Source of the DNA: Vibrio pacinii DSM 19139
GTDB taxonomy: Bacteria; Pseudomonadota; Gammaproteobacteria; Enterobacterales; Vibrionaceae
Direction: 5' to 3'
NCBI RefSeq assembly: GCF_000711795.1
Contig: NZ_KL543976.1
Location: forward strand, 186,001-250,000
Length of the DNA stretch: 64,000 nucleotides
The notes under the pieces are model-generated. The model saw only the letters and a list, made by a program, of their open reading frames with translations, did not search any database and was not told the origin of the DNA. The position numbers and the translations under genes were made by a program. Positions 63,477 through 64,000 of the stretch are shown piece by piece; positions within the stretch are counted from its first letter, which is position 1; each line of letters begins with the position of its first letter.

Positions 63477-64000
63477 TTACTCTCCCTCAACAGTTAGAGC
63501 TAGCGTTGCAATAACATCGCCCTCTTCAAGGCCTGAAAGAACTTCGACATATTCGCCATACACCTGACCTAAGCGCACTGGATTCAAAACTTGTGCTTGG
63601 TTATCGATTCGATAAACCGAACTTAATTCGCCACGGCGCACCACCGCCGACTCCGGAATCACCAACGTCTGCTTCACACCATAACGAAAAGCCGTTTTCA
63701 CCCACATGCCCGGTGCCAGTGACTCAATACTCTCGGGTAAAGACAAACGAATTTTAAAGGTATGCGATTGAGGATCGGCGTAACTAAATAGATTGAAATG
63801 GGTTGGGGATATTTCAATACCATCTGCAGAGACAACATCAAATTGATCAATGCTTTGCACTTTGCCTTGATAACGTTGAGGTATCTCGGTTTCGACTCGA
63901 AGTAAGTTAAGTCCAAAACCGCTTAATAATGGTGTCCCTGGCGCAACGGTTTCACCCAATTCAACGTGGCGCTTAGTGACAATGCCATCGTAAGGCGCGC
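63477..64000 (-). CDS. RND pump periplasmic adaptor, C-terminal part (cut by right edge)
   Basis: The frame runs on to the window end, adding APYDGIVTKRHVELGETVAP before the visible part, a lipoyl/barrel half typical of HlyD-type adaptors. Later parts, LRVETEIPQRYQGKVQ, FKIRLSLPESIESLAPGMWVK and TLVIPESAVVRRGELSSVY, are the beta-barrel and membrane-proximal regions. It bridges the RND pump to an outer-membrane channel. The N-terminus with its membrane anchor lies to the right. Confidence 0.9.
   Translation of the reverse strand, partial: APYDGIVTKRHVELGETVAPGTPLLSGFGLNLLRVETEIPQRYQGKVQSIDQFDVVSADGIEISPTHFNLFSYADPQSHTFKIRLSLPESIESLAPGMWVKTAFRYGVKQTLVIPESAVVRRGELSSVYRIDNQAQVLNPVRLGQVYGEYVEVLSGLEEGDVIATLALTVEGE

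Overview
The window looks like a Vibrionaceae chromosome, most likely the smaller chromosome II of a Vibrio. The evidence is family-level: a luxP-luxQ pair for AI-2 quorum sensing, a napFDABC cluster beside narQ-narP, a formate/nitrite channel fused to CBS domains, a bacterial HMG-CoA reductase, FabV, and many small Vibrio/enterobacterial families (DUF1097, DUF2164, DUF496, YceH, YjdF). No rRNA, tRNA, CRISPR array, insertion sequence or phage gene was seen. Species and chromosome assignment are inferences from gene content; nothing was searched.

Layout. 1-7.5 kb: end of a YbjD-type OLD nuclease, a DUF1097 membrane protein, a LysR regulator divergent from the FNT-CBS channel, yceJ-yceI (cytochrome b561 plus periplasmic YceI), two small or unknown genes and an EAL phosphodiesterase. 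7.8-16.4 kb: an anaerobic respiration block of dcuC, narP-narQ and, divergently, napFDABC followed by an unlisted 44-codon membrane peptide gene. The nap/narQ intergenic region carries a near-consensus FNR site and a NarP-type 7-2-7 site. 16.4-20.1 kb: galE and the overlapping pxpABC (5-oxoprolinase) operon. 20.2-24.3 kb: the most accessory-looking region, two coupled genes for secreted proteins. The upstream one has a signal peptide, an M91 (NleD-like) HELVH metalloprotease domain and an unknown C-terminal half. The downstream one is a 704-residue unknown secreted protein with a hydrophobic stretch. No immunity-like gene is present, so an exotoxin acting on eukaryotic cells is the best guess.

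24.3-42.1 kb: FAD oxidoreductase, ybbAP-type ABC exporter divergent from tesA with overlapping start codons, fabV, a GAF-GGDEF(degenerate)-EAL protein, an ABC-class ATPase, a J-domain protein, a 2-oxoglutarate oxygenase, yjdF, cutA, helD and a YccS/FUSC protein. 42.2-50.4 kb: two small unknowns, HMG-CoA reductase, luxPQ, a TraF-like outer-membrane protein, a GIY-YIG protein and yceH. 50.5-64 kb: DUF496, a YgjV-like protein, an OmpA lipoprotein, a DsbA-like lipoprotein with an FKBP isomerase, a NUDIX protein with an altered Nudix box, a retropepsin-like lipoprotein, an aspartate/aromatic aminotransferase, the anaerobic ribonucleotide reductase nrdD-nrdG, a secreted EEP-family nuclease/phosphatase, and an RND efflux pump whose adaptor gene runs off the right edge. 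The nrdD promoter holds two NrdR boxes 31 bp apart, a perfect DnaA box and a perfect FNR site.

The anaerobic genes (FNT channel, dcuC, narQP, nap, nrdDG) fit an organism that switches to nitrate, C4-dicarboxylate and fermentative metabolism under FNR and NarP control. Most operons end in clear hairpin terminators, many of them bidirectional between convergent genes.
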